64,000 nt of DNA from an uncultured Nonlabens sp. (GCA_947491755.1 CANLKV010000002.1:62001-126000); one strand, 5' to 3'. Numbered from the stretch's first letter, positions 17,178 through 29,825 are shown. Numbers and translations are program-made. The notes: a model not told the origin generated them from the letters alone.

Positions 17178-17654
17178 ATGAATATAAGAAAAATACGCCC
17201 GCAGGATAATCCAGCCGTGCGAGATATTATACAGCAAACCATACTAGAATATAAAGCCCCAAAGGAAGGCACTGCCTACAGCGATGCGGCAACACAATCC
17301 ATGTACCATGCCTACCAGAAGCCTAGAGCAATTTATTTTGTTGTCGAGGTGGATGGGGTTATTTGTGGTGGCGCCGGGATTGCACCATTATTAGACTATG
17401 ACGATTCTTACTGTGAGCTTCAAAAAATGTACTTTATGCCCCACGTGCGAGGTAAGGGATATGGCAAGCAACTCATAGAAAAATGCCTTGATGCAGCACG
17501 CTCTTTCAAATATCAAAAGGTGTATCTAGAAACTATGGATAATATGTACGATGCTCAAGGACTATATCAACGGGTAGGTTTTGAACTACTCACCCAGCCA
17601 TTAGGCAATACAGGTCATTACAGTTGTCCTGTACAAATGATAAAAAGCTTGTAG
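17178..17654 (+). CDS. GNAT-family N-acetyltransferase
   Basis: The 158-residue protein shows the GNAT acetyl-CoA loop RGKGYGKQLIEKCL at about residues 94-107, preceded by ELQKMYFMPHV (the beta-4 strand) and followed by KVYLETMDNMYDAQGLYQRVGFE. The substrate is unknown. Its last codons come within three bases of the prmC start, so the two are likely translated together. Confidence 0.88.
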   Translation: MNIRKIRPQDNPAVRDIIQQTILEYKAPKEGTAYSDAATQSMYHAYQKPRAIYFVVEVDGVICGGAGIAPLLDYDDSYCELQKMYFMPHVRGKGYGKQLIEKCLDAARSFKYQKVYLETMDNMYDAQGLYQRVGFELLTQPLGNTGHYSCPVQMIKSL

Positions 17655-17656
17655 CG

Positions 17657-20609
<2,953 letters not shown>

Positions 20610-20730
20610 TACACATGATCAACTATGGGGAGTTATATGCCCGTATCAGGCTTTAAAAGGAGATTTCTGACTTTTTAAAAAGGGATCACGATTTGAGCGA
20701 CTTATCGATTAACTACCTCAAAAAGTATAA

Positions 20731-21660
20731 CTATATCTCATAAACCACCTTGTCACTAGCCGTCAGGTTGCCTTGTTTGAGGTAAAAATCAATCCGTCCT
20801 AGATTAATACCATAACAACCTACCTGATTAACTAGAACCGTCTCACCTTTTGTATTCAAAACCATTTCTGGTTGATCTAAAAATGTATGAGTATGGCCGC
20901 CTATAATCAAATCAATACCGCTGGTTTTTTGCGCTAGAGCCATATCGCTTATTTTGTCCCCTCGATAACTGTATCCTAGGTGCGACATACAAATAACGAT
21001 ATCACATTGCTCTTTGTCTCGCAAGGCAGCGACCATATCTTGAGTTACCGTAATAGGATCTAGATACTTTGTCTCCTTATACATAGATGGTGCAACTAGC
21101 CCCTGTAGTTCTATACCTAGACCAAAAAGCCCCACTCGCACACCATCTTTTACAATGACACGGTATGGACTGGTATGTCCTTCCATAATAGTGTTTGAAA
21201 AATCATAGTTAGAGATCACAAAATCAAAAGATGCATGAGGTAACTGTTTGTATAGCCCTTCTATGCCATTGTCAAAATCGTGATTGCCTAATGTGGCAGC
21301 ATCATATCCCAGCATGCTCATCAATTTTATTTCCAGCTCACCACCGTAAAAATTAAAATAAGGCGTGCCTTGAAAAATATCACCACAGTCTAGAAGAATG
21401 GTATTTGCATTCTCTTGACGTACTTTATTTATTAATGTTGCCCTGCGAGCCACCCCACCGCGCCCATCATTACGACCACCGGTTATAGGTTCTATATGAG
21501 AGTGGGTATCGTTTGTATGTAGGATGGTGATTTTTTTTGCAGTTGGGTCTGTGGTTGATGGCCCCATTAAGTTGTGTCCTATGGCCATAGGGCTCCATAA
21601 AGCAGTACCTGCTATTAAACTTGCTGTTGCGCTATGCTTGATAAATTTTCTACGTTCCAT
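20731..21660 (-). CDS. 5'-nucleotidase metallophosphatase domain protein
   Basis: The 309-residue protein starts with a twin-arginine-like signal (MERRKFIKHSATASLIAGTALW), followed by the calcineurin-like metallophosphatase motifs ILHTNDTHSHIEP (about 44-56), GDIFQG, GNHDFDNG and GGHTHTFL. These bind two metal ions. It has only the N-terminal catalytic half of a UshA-type 5'-nucleotidase; the C-terminal substrate-binding half is a separate gene directly upstream, five bases away. The two products presumably work together in the periplasm to release phosphate from nucleotides. Confidence 0.9.
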   Translation of the reverse strand: MERRKFIKHSATASLIAGTALWSPMAIGHNLMGPSTTDPTAKKITILHTNDTHSHIEPITGGRNDGRGGVARRATLINKVRQENANTILLDCGDIFQGTPYFNFYGGELEIKLMSMLGYDAATLGNHDFDNGIEGLYKQLPHASFDFVISNYDFSNTIMEGHTSPYRVIVKDGVRVGLFGLGIELQGLVAPSMYKETKYLDPITVTQDMVAALRDKEQCDIVICMSHLGYSYRGDKISDMALAQKTSGIDLIIGGHTHTFLDQPEMVLNTKGETVLVNQVGCYGINLGRIDFYLKQGNLTASDKVVYEI

Positions 21661-21665
21661 AATTA

Positions 21666-22448
21666 TTATTCTACTACTGTAAACCGACGGTCTGCGGCAA
21701 ATTTTAGTGTATCGATTTTATTAAAATAATCAATCATTGCATTGCGTATTTTATAGTTCAAGGAGGTACTGTTGACGGCACGTGTAAAAAACTCCATGTT
21801 ATCGCCGCCGGTTAATAAATAGTCATTTGTCAAGACGTTATAATTGCGGCTATAGTCTAGCTCCTTGCCGTCTAGTAAGACATTTACCTCATTCTCTTGG
21901 ACGGTAATTTCGATGCCATCAAGAGGATGTGCCCTTCTTCCTTGTACTAGATAGTCAATCAATTCTTTCATTTGTTCAGGTTTTAATTGCGCTATGACCA
22001 TTTCATTTTCAAATGGCATAACTTCATAGGCTGTTCGTGTGGTGACGGGCCCTGCTGGAATGGCAGATCGTATACCACCATGATTCAATAACACCAGATC
22101 AATTTTTTTACCGGTACGCTTTTCAAAAATAGGTCCGCCTTGTTCTCTAGCAATCCCGGCAAGCATGTTTCCTATGCGAGTATTTAACGGCGTATCGTTT
22201 TTAGACATCGCAATTGGGTTATATGCCAGGGCACTTCCCATTTGAGCGTCAAGACTTTCTTTGTAGGGCTTTATGATTTTTTCTATATCGTCCACTGCAC
22301 TTAATGCGGTATCTATTTGCATTAATTGTGCATTCACTCTGTGTGTGGTGTAGGCATCTGTCTTGCAAGAGGTGGTTAGGAGTACCGCTTTCGCGAAAGC
22401 GAGAACAATTAAACCTTTTCTACATATCACGGTCATACCTATTTTCAT
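21666..22448 (-). CDS. 5'-nucleotidase C-terminal domain lipoprotein
   Basis: The 260-residue protein begins with a lipoprotein signal ending in the lipobox LTTSC (Cys about 28). Its body matches the 5'-nucleotidase C-terminal domain: NTRIGNMLAG, VLLNHGGIRSAIPAG, EVMPFENEMV, LLTGGDNMEFF. It supplies substrate-binding residues that the catalytic half encoded next to it lacks. A copy of the iterated palindrome encodes residues 17-21 (AFAKA) inside the hydrophobic core of the signal, placing a lysine there. The start lies 38 bases from the divergent DUF6913-like gene. Confidence 0.88.
   Translation of the reverse strand: MKIGMTVICRKGLIVLAFAKAVLLTTSCKTDAYTTHRVNAQLMQIDTALSAVDDIEKIIKPYKESLDAQMGSALAYNPIAMSKNDTPLNTRIGNMLAGIAREQGGPIFEKRTGKKIDLVLLNHGGIRSAIPAGPVTTRTAYEVMPFENEMVIAQLKPEQMKELIDYLVQGRRAHPLDGIEITVQENEVNVLLDGKELDYSRNYNVLTNDYLLTGGDNMEFFTRAVNSTSLNYKIRNAMIDYFNKIDTLKFAADRRFTVVE
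22387..22400. repeat. Iterated palindrome, copy 7
   Basis: Exact core (16-mer 22386-22401) read as AFAKA (residues 17-21) within the signal peptide of the 5'-nucleotidase lipoprotein. Confidence 0.9.
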
Positions 22449-22486
22449 GTGCTATTGTTATACCTTTGTTCGCATAGTAAAAGTAA

Positions 22487-22993
22487 ATGATTTTTAACGT
22501 TTTTAAGAGGTTGTGGCTGCGCAAACAAACGGGTATCTTGATGCAAAAAGAGCGGACAGGTGTGATAAAGAAGCCACAGTCGATGATCGTTGTTTATGAT
22601 GCGGATCAAGAAAAATCTCTGGATTTTATAGAGCAATGGCGATCGTATCTAGATATTGAAAGAGTGCAATGGTTGGGTTTTTCTAAAAACGATAAAAAAG
22701 ATTTTACTATTGATAATCAATGCGTCACGTTGAAAAATATAAAGTGGTTTGGAGGATTGAAAACAGAAGAGATTCAAGAGTTTTTTCAACCGGATTATGA
22801 CCTGCAAATCAATTTTTTTGATACGGTGTCGCCACTTAACTCTTATATTGCCACGGCTATAAACGCCTCTTTAAAAGTAGGTTTGCCTGAACAGCATGAA
22901 GCATTTTATGACCTTGCTATAGATGCCTCGCTAGAGCAGAAAATAATATTTATTCAAGAACTAAAAAAATACTTAAATATAATTATCAAATAA
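22487..22993 (+). CDS. DUF6913-like conserved protein
   Basis: The 168-residue cytoplasmic protein starts with a basic helix (residues 1-30) followed by an alpha/beta segment ([24 protein letters not shown]) and [25 protein letters not shown] near the middle. It resembles the flavobacterial family labelled DUF6913, which commonly precedes dapA. No catalytic motif is seen and the function is unknown. The dapA ATG follows after one base, so the gene heads the dapA-bamD-rpoZ-coaBC operon. Confidence 0.78.
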   Translation: MIFNVFKRLWLRKQTGILMQKERTGVIKKPQSMIVVYDADQEKSLDFIEQWRSYLDIERVQWLGFSKNDKKDFTIDNQCVTLKNIKWFGGLKTEEIQEFFQPDYDLQINFFDTVSPLNSYIATAINASLKVGLPEQHEAFYDLAIDASLEQKIIFIQELKKYLNIIIK

Positions 22994-22994
22994 T

Positions 22995-23876
22995 ATGCAG
23001 GAATTGATAGGAACTGGAGTCGCCCTAGTAACACCATTCAAGGAGGATGGTGCGGTAGATTATAAGGCACTTGAACGTCTGGTAAATTATCAGATTGATG
23101 GAGGGATTGATTACCTAGTCGTTATGGGAACCACTGGAGAAAGTGTTACGCTCACGAAAGATGAAAAAAATAAAGTCATTCAGCATATTATCGAGGTCAA
23201 CAATGATAGATTGCCACTAGTCATAGGTATAGGTGGTAATGACACTCGCGTGGTGGTGGATCAAATAAAAAATACTGATTTAGATCCCTTTGTTGCTGTA
23301 TTATCGGTTTCTCCCGCTTATAACAAACCTTCTCAAGAAGGAATTTACCAACACTTTAAGGCAGTATCACAAGCAACAGACAAACCTATCATACTATATA
23401 ATGTACCTGGTAGAACTGGGTCAAATATGTCTGTAGATACGGTGGTAAGACTGGCACATGATTATGATAACATTGTAGGTATTAAAGAGGCTGCGGGTGA
23501 TCTTGTGGCTGCGATGAATATGATACAATACACTCCCAAAGATTTTTTGGTGATCTCTGGCGATGATATGATCGCATTACCTATGACGCTTGCTGGCGGT
23601 GCCGGTGTCATATCTGTTATAGGACAGGCGATGGTACAAGATTTTGGTGATATGATACGTTACGGTCTTAATGGCGATGTTGAAGAAGCTTATCATCTGC
23701 ATTATAAAGTAGCGGCTAGTATTGATTTGATTTTTGAGCAAGGTAATCCTGTAGGTATTAAAGCATTGCTACATCATTTAGATATATGTGAAAAGCATGT
23801 TAGATTGCCTTTAGTCCCTGCAACTGATGATCTCTCAAACCGATTAAAGTCGTTTCTAGACAATCTTAAAGGATAA
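22995..23876 (+). CDS. dapA: 4-Hydroxy-tetrahydrodipicolinate synthase
   Basis: The 293-residue TIM-barrel protein shows GTTGES (about 46-51), the YNVPGRTG tyrosine motif (about 133-140) and the Schiff-base lysine in VGIKEAAGD (about K162). It condenses pyruvate with aspartate semialdehyde in the lysine and diaminopimelate pathway. Length and motifs are typical. The gene lies between the DUF6913-like gene and bamD in a tight plus-strand operon. Confidence 0.96.
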   Translation: MQELIGTGVALVTPFKEDGAVDYKALERLVNYQIDGGIDYLVVMGTTGESVTLTKDEKNKVIQHIIEVNNDRLPLVIGIGGNDTRVVVDQIKNTDLDPFVAVLSVSPAYNKPSQEGIYQHFKAVSQATDKPIILYNVPGRTGSNMSVDTVVRLAHDYDNIVGIKEAAGDLVAAMNMIQYTPKDFLVISGDDMIALPMTLAGGAGVISVIGQAMVQDFGDMIRYGLNGDVEEAYHLHYKVAASIDLIFEQGNPVGIKALLHHLDICEKHVRLPLVPATDDLSNRLKSFLDNLKG

Positions 23877-23921
23877 TATAAATAAAGGGGGCGATAAGTC
23901 ACCCAATATAGAAAACACCAT

Positions 23922-24734
23922 ATGTTAAAAAAAGGAGTATTTATTTTTCTCACAGTATTAAGTTTATCAGCTTGCTCAAAATATCAAAAAGCACTTAAAG
24001 CAACAGATAAAAGCTTTAAAGTACAAGTCGCAGATTCTTTAATAGCTGCAGAAAAGTATAGCAAGGCAATCAACCTATTAGAGCAAGTTGTAACTCAGTA
24101 TCGAGGAACAGATAGCGCGGCGGTAGTTACACTTGCGTACGCAGATGCTTTGTATAATGATGGACGCTACCCAGAAAGTGGTTATCAGTACGAAACCTTT
24201 AGAAAAAGCTATGTTACCGATGAAAAGCGGGAATATGCTACCTACATGATAGGCAAAAGTTTGTATGAAATGGCTCCTATCTATTCAAAAGATCAAGAGC
24301 CTACGCAACGGGCTCTGGCAAAGTTTCAAGATTACATCAATATTTATCCTAATGGAGCTTATTTGAGCGAAGCAAATGCACTGGTTAACGAGATGCAATA
24401 CAGACTGGACAAGAAAGCCTACGAGATTGCAAAAAATTACCACAAAAGAGCACCATTCTCACGAGGCGGCTATACAGCGGCTATCGCATCCTTTGAAAAC
24501 TTTATAATTGATCATCCAGGATCTGAATTTCAGGATGATGCACAGTTCTATATGTTAGATTCTCAGTATGAATATGCTATTAAAAGCTTTTCTTATTTAA
24601 TTCCAGAAAGAATTAAAGTTGCTAAAGAATATTATGATACCTTTGTAGCCCGGTTTCCAGATAGTGAATATCGAGAACAAGCGGAACAATTGTTGCAAAA
24701 AATCAACGATTATAATAATTTACAAGAGCAATAA
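23922..24734 (+). CDS. bamD: Outer-membrane assembly lipoprotein BamD
   Basis: The 270-residue protein has a lipoprotein signal with lipobox LSAC (Cys about 18: VLSLSACSKYQKALK) followed by tetratricopeptide repeats (for example KYSKAINLLEQVVTQYRGTD, QRALAKFQDYINIYPNG and RIKVAKEYYDTFVARFPDSEYR). BamD is the essential partner of BamA for inserting beta-barrel proteins into the outer membrane. The next gene, RNA polymerase omega, starts one base after the stop. Confidence 0.94.
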   Translation: MLKKGVFIFLTVLSLSACSKYQKALKATDKSFKVQVADSLIAAEKYSKAINLLEQVVTQYRGTDSAAVVTLAYADALYNDGRYPESGYQYETFRKSYVTDEKREYATYMIGKSLYEMAPIYSKDQEPTQRALAKFQDYINIYPNGAYLSEANALVNEMQYRLDKKAYEIAKNYHKRAPFSRGGYTAAIASFENFIIDHPGSEFQDDAQFYMLDSQYEYAIKSFSYLIPERIKVAKEYYDTFVARFPDSEYREQAEQLLQKINDYNNLQEQ

Positions 24735-24735
24735 A

Positions 24736-25059
24736 ATGGATACTAAAAATCTAAAAGCACCTAATACCAGTGTTACTTATAATAGAGACCTTTTAACGGC
24801 TCCTACAGGTAATATGTATGAGGCGATTTCTATCATTGCAAAACGAGCAGAACAGATTAATACAGACATCAAGGAAGAATTGATTGAAAAGCTAGAAGAG
24901 TTTGCAACCTACAACGATTCTCTAGAAGAAATTTTCGAGAATAAAGAGCAAATCGAGGTTTCAAAATTTTATGAGCGTTTGCCTAAACCACACGCCATTG
25001 CTGTACAGGAATGGATGGATGGTAAAATTTATCACAGAGACACGGGAGTTTCTGAATAG
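24736..25059 (+). CDS. rpoZ: RNA polymerase omega subunit, Bacteroidota type
   Basis: From the ATG at 24736 the product is 107 residues (MDTKNLKAPNTSVTYNRDLLT); a longer frame from upstream runs through bamD and is not credible. The segment GNMYEAISIIAKRAEQINTDIKEEL fits the RpoZ/Rpb6 fold that clamps the beta-prime subunit. The C-terminal extension (HAIAVQEWMDGKIYHRDTG) is typical of Bacteroidota omega proteins. It sits between bamD and coaBC, the usual order in this group. Confidence 0.9.
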   Translation: MDTKNLKAPNTSVTYNRDLLTAPTGNMYEAISIIAKRAEQINTDIKEELIEKLEEFATYNDSLEEIFENKEQIEVSKFYERLPKPHAIAVQEWMDGKIYHRDTGVSE

Positions 25060-25068
25060 ACGATTCCC

Positions 25069-26277
25069 ATGAGCATATTAAGTGGTAAAAAAATAGTGCT
25101 AGGAATTTCTGGCGGTATCGCTGCTTATAAAACTACATTCTTGACGCGCCTGCTTGTAAAAGCAGGCGCTTCTGTTAAAGTAGTATTGACACCGGCAGCG
25201 CGTGACTTTGTCACTCCACTTACCCTGTCCACCCTGTCTAAAAATCCAGTAATATCATCCTTTACTAATGAAGATGATGAAAATGACTTGTGGAATAACC
25301 ATGTAGAACTAGGCTTATGGGCAGATCTTATGATCATTGCGCCGGCCACAGCAAATACATTGAGCAAAATGGTTACAGGCAATATCGATAATTTATTGCT
25401 TGCTGTTTATTCCAGTGCAAAATGTCCTGTTTTTTTTGCACCTGCGATGGATCTAGACATGTATAAACACCCATCTACAGGGTATAATTTTGAAAAGCTT
25501 GCTTGCTATGGGAATTATATGATACCTGCTGGCGAGGGAGAGCTTGCTAGCGGACTATCTGGTGTAGGACGTATGGCAGAGCCAGAAGAAATAATATCTT
25601 TTATAGAAAACCAGCTGCACATTGAACAACCCCTGCACGGCAAAAAATGTTTAATCACCGCGGGTCCTACCCATGAATCTATTGACCCGGTGCGCTTTAT
25701 AGGTAATCACAGTACTGGTAAGATGGGAATGGCGCTGGCTCACGACCTTGCGTCAAGAGGCGCAGCAGTGACTTTGATTATGGGGCCTAGCAATATAATT
25801 CAAGAACATGTCAATATTACGCGTATTGACGTGGTGAGTGCTCAAGAGATGTATGATGCGGTGCACAAGTACATAAGCCATCAGGACGTAGCTATCTTTA
25901 GCGCAGCGGTAGCAGATTACAGGCCGGCAAATCCTGCACAGCAGAAAATAAAAAAGAGCAGCGAAACGTTACATATAGAATTGATTAGAAACCCAGATAT
26001 TCTGGGCAGTGTTGGAATGATGCAGCACAAGCCTTTTCTTGTAGGTTTTGCTTTAGAAACCGAGAAGGAGCTAGAGAACGCTTTCGCGAAAGCGAAAAAG
26101 AAAAACACAGACCTGCTTATTTTAAACTCTATGAACGATGCGGGTGCTGGTTTTGGGACGGATACTAATAAAATTACCATCATCGATAAGGCTGGAAAGA
26201 CTCTCAAGTTCCCGGTTAAGTCTAAACAAATGGTTGCCAAAGATATTATTGATGAAATTATCAAAAGGACTTTTTAA
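25069..26277 (+). CDS. coaBC: Bifunctional phosphopantothenoylcysteine decarboxylase/synthetase
   Basis: The 402-residue protein joins an N-terminal flavin-dependent decarboxylase (LGISGGIAAYKT; FFAPAMDLDMY, in place of the usual PAMN-type motif) to a C-terminal synthetase domain from about residue 187 (CLITAGPTHESIDPVRFIGNHSTGKMG, AAVADYRP). It makes 4'-phosphopantetheine from phosphopantothenate and cysteine in CoA synthesis. The 3' end overlaps the PorD-like gene by 26 bases. Residues 338-342 (AFAKA) are a palindrome copy in the connecting region before the last strands. Confidence 0.95.
   Translation: MSILSGKKIVLGISGGIAAYKTTFLTRLLVKAGASVKVVLTPAARDFVTPLTLSTLSKNPVISSFTNEDDENDLWNNHVELGLWADLMIIAPATANTLSKMVTGNIDNLLLAVYSSAKCPVFFAPAMDLDMYKHPSTGYNFEKLACYGNYMIPAGEGELASGLSGVGRMAEPEEIISFIENQLHIEQPLHGKKCLITAGPTHESIDPVRFIGNHSTGKMGMALAHDLASRGAAVTLIMGPSNIIQEHVNITRIDVVSAQEMYDAVHKYISHQDVAIFSAAVADYRPANPAQQKIKKSSETLHIELIRNPDILGSVGMMQHKPFLVGFALETEKELENAFAKAKKKNTDLLILNSMNDAGAGFGTDTNKITIIDKAGKTLKFPVKSKQMVAKDIIDEIIKRTF
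26080..26093. repeat. Iterated palindrome, copy 8
   Basis: Exact core (16-mer 26079-26094) in coaBC, read as AFAKA (residues 338-342) in the synthetase domain. Confidence 0.9.
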
Positions 26278-27163
26278 TTTATTCGCGCTGGTCGTGTCGT
26301 GCTTTTCAATCCATACTTATGGACAAGAATTCAACATGACTGTGCAGGTAAATACTCAAAATATAGCACAACCAGATCAAAGTGTGTTTTCTACACTAGA
26401 GAACGCCTTACAAGAATTTATCAATTCCACCAGATGGACAGATAGAGATTATCAAGATCATGAGCGTATCGATGGCTCCTTGATATTTGTGGTTAATAGT
26501 TTTGATGGCAATAGATTTCAAGGAAATTTCCAAATCTCAGCCAGCAGACCTGTCTACAACTCTACTTATTCTACAACCATTTTCAATTATAAAGACAACG
26601 ATATAAGTTTTGAGTACATCGAGAACGAGCCTTTATTCTATAATAAGAATCAGTTTGAAAGTAATTTAAGTTCTCTGGTGACATTTTATCTGTATACGAT
26701 ATTAGGTATCGATGCAGACACTTTTGAATTTAAAGGGGGGCAATCCTATTATGAAGAAGCTCAAGATATTGTAAATCTAGCACAAACCTCGCGCAATATA
26801 GGTTGGAATGCTAGTGATGGCAATGGTCGTATATCCAGATTTAGACTCAATAGTGATTTACTTTTAGATACCTTCAAAGAATATCGAGAGGTGATGTATG
26901 AGTACCATATTAAAGGAATGGACCAGTTTGCACTCAATCCTAAAGAGGTAAAACAGCAACTGCAAGATATTATCTTAAAATTTGAAGCGATGAATCAACG
27001 TCGTCCTAATAGTTTGTTGCAACGTACCTTTTTTGATGCAAAGGCAGATGAGATAATGGATATCTATACTTCCGGCCCTACTGTAAATATTGCTAGATTT
27101 AAAGAATCATTACAAAAACTAGCACCTAACCAGAATGTCAAATGGCGTCGCATAAAGGTCTAG
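26252..27163 (+). CDS. DUF4835/PorD-like secreted protein
   Basis: I take the ATG at 26252, which gives 303 residues with a clean signal peptide (MKLSKGLFNLFALVVSCFS, cut near YGQ). The much longer frame starting at 26138 lies wholly inside coaBC. The body (FNMTVQVNTQNIAQPDQSVFSTLENAL, WTDRDYQDHERID, QSYYEEAQDIVNLAQ) matches the DUF4835 family. That family is restricted to Bacteroidota and has been labelled type IX secretion protein PorD; I treat the label as tentative. It overlaps coaBC by 26 bases, so it is translated with it. Confidence 0.85.
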   Translation: MKLSKGLFNLFALVVSCFSIHTYGQEFNMTVQVNTQNIAQPDQSVFSTLENALQEFINSTRWTDRDYQDHERIDGSLIFVVNSFDGNRFQGNFQISASRPVYNSTYSTTIFNYKDNDISFEYIENEPLFYNKNQFESNLSSLVTFYLYTILGIDADTFEFKGGQSYYEEAQDIVNLAQTSRNIGWNASDGNGRISRFRLNSDLLLDTFKEYREVMYEYHIKGMDQFALNPKEVKQQLQDIILKFEAMNQRRPNSLLQRTFFDAKADEIMDIYTSGPTVNIARFKESLQKLAPNQNVKWRRIKV

Positions 27164-27248
27164 AGTAGTTGTTAAGTGCTAGCAATTTGATTAGATTTAG
27201 ACGGTAAGGATTCTTACTTATTTTATTAGCTAAATAACTCTACCGTAA

Positions 27249-28928
27249 TTGCTTAAACAAATTTACATACAGAATTATGCGCTTATTGATCAACTGGATC
27301 TGACGATCACAGAGGGCCTTACCATGATAACTGGAGAAACTGGAGCCGGAAAATCTATATTGCTAGGGGCTCTAGGATTGGTAACAGGTAAGCGCGCAGA
27401 CCTATCTGCTATTAGAGATACATCAACGAAATGTGTTGTGGAAGCTCATTTTGATTTATCACGATTGTCATTAAAAGAGTTTTTTGATCAAGAAGATCTA
27501 GACTATTTTGACAATTCCATTATAAGGAGAGAAATTTTGCCCTCTGGAAAAAGTCGTTCATTTATAAATGACACTCCAGTTACTTTAAACGTAGTGTCTG
27601 CACTAGGAAGCAGATTGATTGATATTCACTCACAGCATCAAACACTACAGCTGGCTACAGATCAATTTCAAATAGAGACTCTCAATGCTTATGTAGCCCA
27701 GCAGACTGCAGGCAGTGAGGAATCTGGCGATGTAGTACTACGTCAATATAAAACACATCTCAAGGAGTATAAAAAGCTGAAAAAGCATTTGAAATCCTTA
27801 CAAGAGAATCAAGCTGCGCTTGCTAAAGAACAAGACTATAATACCTTCCTACTTGAAGAAATAGAGGCAGCCCAGCTGGATGGTGTCAATCAGGAAGAGC
27901 TTGAACTAGAGAACGAGCAGCTGAGTAATGTCGAGTTGATCACAGAAGTATTATCCCGACTGGAACATCAATTGCAAAATGAAGAAAATGGAGTAATCGA
28001 TGGGTTGCGAGAGTCAAATGCTGGACTTAAAAACATACGTTCATTTTCTCCTAAATATCAGGAATTGAACGAACGTTTGACCTCTGTCCTGGTAGAGCTT
28101 GAAGATCTATCAAATGAGTCAGAGCGATTAAAAGATCAGATAGAACAGGATCCTGAACGACTGGAATATGTTAATTTGAAACTAGCGGCTCTAGATCGGT
28201 TATACCGCAAGCATCAATTAGATAACGTCAGTGACCTATTGCAGTTGCGTGATGAGCTAGCCGATAAAGTTTTGACCTCGCAAAATATGGATAGCACCAT
28301 AAAAAAGGTACAAGTAGAAATAGAAATGCTAGAAAAACAACTGGATTCTTATGCGTCTATTTTACACAAAATACGCTTAAACTATAAAGAAAATCTAGAG
28401 CAAGAAATTGTAACCACTGTACAGATGTTAGGAATGAAGGACGCCCAGTTTGAAGTGCAAATCACGCCTACTAGCCAGTACAATGATAATGGAAAGGATG
28501 AGGTTTTATTTACCTTTTCTGCAAATCGTGGCATGACTTTACTATCGCTTGATAAAGCAGCCTCTGGTGGAGAGTTATCACGATTGATGCTCGCTATTAA
28601 ATCCCTGCTGTCTCGTTGCAAACAGTTGCCTACCATTATATTTGACGAAATTGACACCGGTGTAAGTGGATCTATTGCAGAAAAAATGGCGCAGATTATG
28701 AAACAAATGTCTGGTGCCATGCAGGTGATTACAATTACTCACTTACCTCAAATCGCTAGTGCGGGTAATGATCACTTGATCGTCCGTAAAAAAAATGAAG
28801 GAGAACGCACAGTGTCTACTATCGAGCGATTGTCAAAAGAGGCTAGGGTAGAAGAGATTGCCCAGATGTTAAGCGGTGGGAGTATTTCTGACGCAGCTAG
28901 AGAGAATGCCCGCATTTTACTTCAATAG
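27249..28928 (+). CDS. recN: DNA repair protein RecN
   Basis: The 559-residue SMC-like ATPase starts at TTG (no ATG fits the conserved MLKQIYIQNYALI opening). Walker A is ITGETGAGKSILL (about 28-40). The middle (about 160-390) is coiled coil. The signature and Walker B are in the C-terminal part (ASGGELSRLMLAIKS, PTIIFDEIDTGVSG). RecN tethers DNA ends during double-strand-break repair. There are 85 bases between PorD-like and recN, with a weak hairpin (GTAAG/CTTAC, 27204-27217). Confidence 0.95.
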   Translation: MLKQIYIQNYALIDQLDLTITEGLTMITGETGAGKSILLGALGLVTGKRADLSAIRDTSTKCVVEAHFDLSRLSLKEFFDQEDLDYFDNSIIRREILPSGKSRSFINDTPVTLNVVSALGSRLIDIHSQHQTLQLATDQFQIETLNAYVAQQTAGSEESGDVVLRQYKTHLKEYKKLKKHLKSLQENQAALAKEQDYNTFLLEEIEAAQLDGVNQEELELENEQLSNVELITEVLSRLEHQLQNEENGVIDGLRESNAGLKNIRSFSPKYQELNERLTSVLVELEDLSNESERLKDQIEQDPERLEYVNLKLAALDRLYRKHQLDNVSDLLQLRDELADKVLTSQNMDSTIKKVQVEIEMLEKQLDSYASILHKIRLNYKENLEQEIVTTVQMLGMKDAQFEVQITPTSQYNDNGKDEVLFTFSANRGMTLLSLDKAASGGELSRLMLAIKSLLSRCKQLPTIIFDEIDTGVSGSIAEKMAQIMKQMSGAMQVITITHLPQIASAGNDHLIVRKKNEGERTVSTIERLSKEARVEEIAQMLSGGSISDAARENARILLQ

Positions 28929-28936
28929 AACCTTAT

Positions 28937-28944
28937 TATATTTG
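28937..28944 (+). promoter_or_regulatory. Possible -7 element of fabI
   Basis: TATATTTG fits TAnnTTTG and would start a transcript about 12 bases before the fabI ATG. No TTG is seen at the -33 position. Confidence 0.4.
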
Positions 28945-28963
28945 CTTTTTATACAATCAACAT

Positions 28964-29770
28964 ATGTCATATAACTTACTTAAAGGAAAACGAGGAATCA
29001 TCTTTGGAGCCCTGGATGAAAACTCAATCGCATGGAAAACTGCAAAATTAGCACATGCTGAGGGTGCCACTTTTGTTCTTACAAATGCCCCAGTTGCCAT
29101 GCGTATGGGAGAAATAAATAAGCTGGCAGAAGAAACTGGAAGCGAAATTATTCCAGCAGACGCCACCAGCATTAAAGATTTAGAAAACTTAGTTCAAAAA
29201 TCAGTTGAAATACTAGGCGGTAAGATCGATTTTGTTCTACACTCTATAGGAATGTCAGTAAACGTGCGTAAAGGCAAACATTACACAGATCAAAACTATG
29301 CCTGGACAGAAAAAGGCTGGGATGTGAGCGCAGTATCCTTTCATAAAGTCATGCAAACCTTGCATAAAAATGACGCTATGAACGAGTGGGGTAGTATCGT
29401 GGCATTGACCTATATGGCAGCACAACGTACGTTCCCAGATTATAACGATATGGCAGATAATAAAGCATACCTTGAGAGTATCGCACGCAGTTTTGGTTAC
29501 TTTTTTGGTAAGGATAAAAAAGTGCGGGTCAACACCATCTCTCAATCGCCTACACCTACAACCGCTGGTAGTGGTGTAAAAGGATTTGACGGATTTTTAA
29601 GTTATGCAGAAAAAATGAGCCCACTAGGCAATGCAACCGCTCAAGATTGTGCAGAGTACACGGTAACTTTATTCTCTGATTATACTAAGAAAGTCACGAT
29701 GCAAAACTTGTTTCACGACGGTGGATTCTCAAATACAGGTGTGAGCCAGGAGGTTATTGAAAAGTTTTAA
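28964..29770 (+). CDS. fabI: Enoyl-[acyl-carrier-protein] reductase FabI
   Basis: The 268-residue short-chain dehydrogenase-like enzyme has the FabI nucleotide motif (GIIFGALDENSIAW, about 11-24), the VLHSIG element and the catalytic pattern Tyr-(6 residues)-Lys in YNDMADNK (about 165-172). It performs the last reduction step of fatty-acid elongation. A terminator follows 24 bases downstream. Confidence 0.96.
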   Translation: MSYNLLKGKRGIIFGALDENSIAWKTAKLAHAEGATFVLTNAPVAMRMGEINKLAEETGSEIIPADATSIKDLENLVQKSVEILGGKIDFVLHSIGMSVNVRKGKHYTDQNYAWTEKGWDVSAVSFHKVMQTLHKNDAMNEWGSIVALTYMAAQRTFPDYNDMADNKAYLESIARSFGYFFGKDKKVRVNTISQSPTPTTAGSGVKGFDGFLSYAEKMSPLGNATAQDCAEYTVTLFSDYTKKVTMQNLFHDGGFSNTGVSQEVIEKF

Positions 29771-29793
29771 ATAGCTAAATAATTAAAATCAAT

Positions 29794-29821
29794 AAGGCTG
29801 TTTAATCGACAGCCTTTTTTA
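29794..29821 (+). terminator. Intrinsic terminator of fabI
   Basis: Stem AAGGCTGT / ACAGCCTT (loop about 7 bases) followed by a T-run, 24 bases after fabI and just before the next glycosyltransferase start at 29826. Confidence 0.85.
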
Positions 29822-29825
29822 TTAC

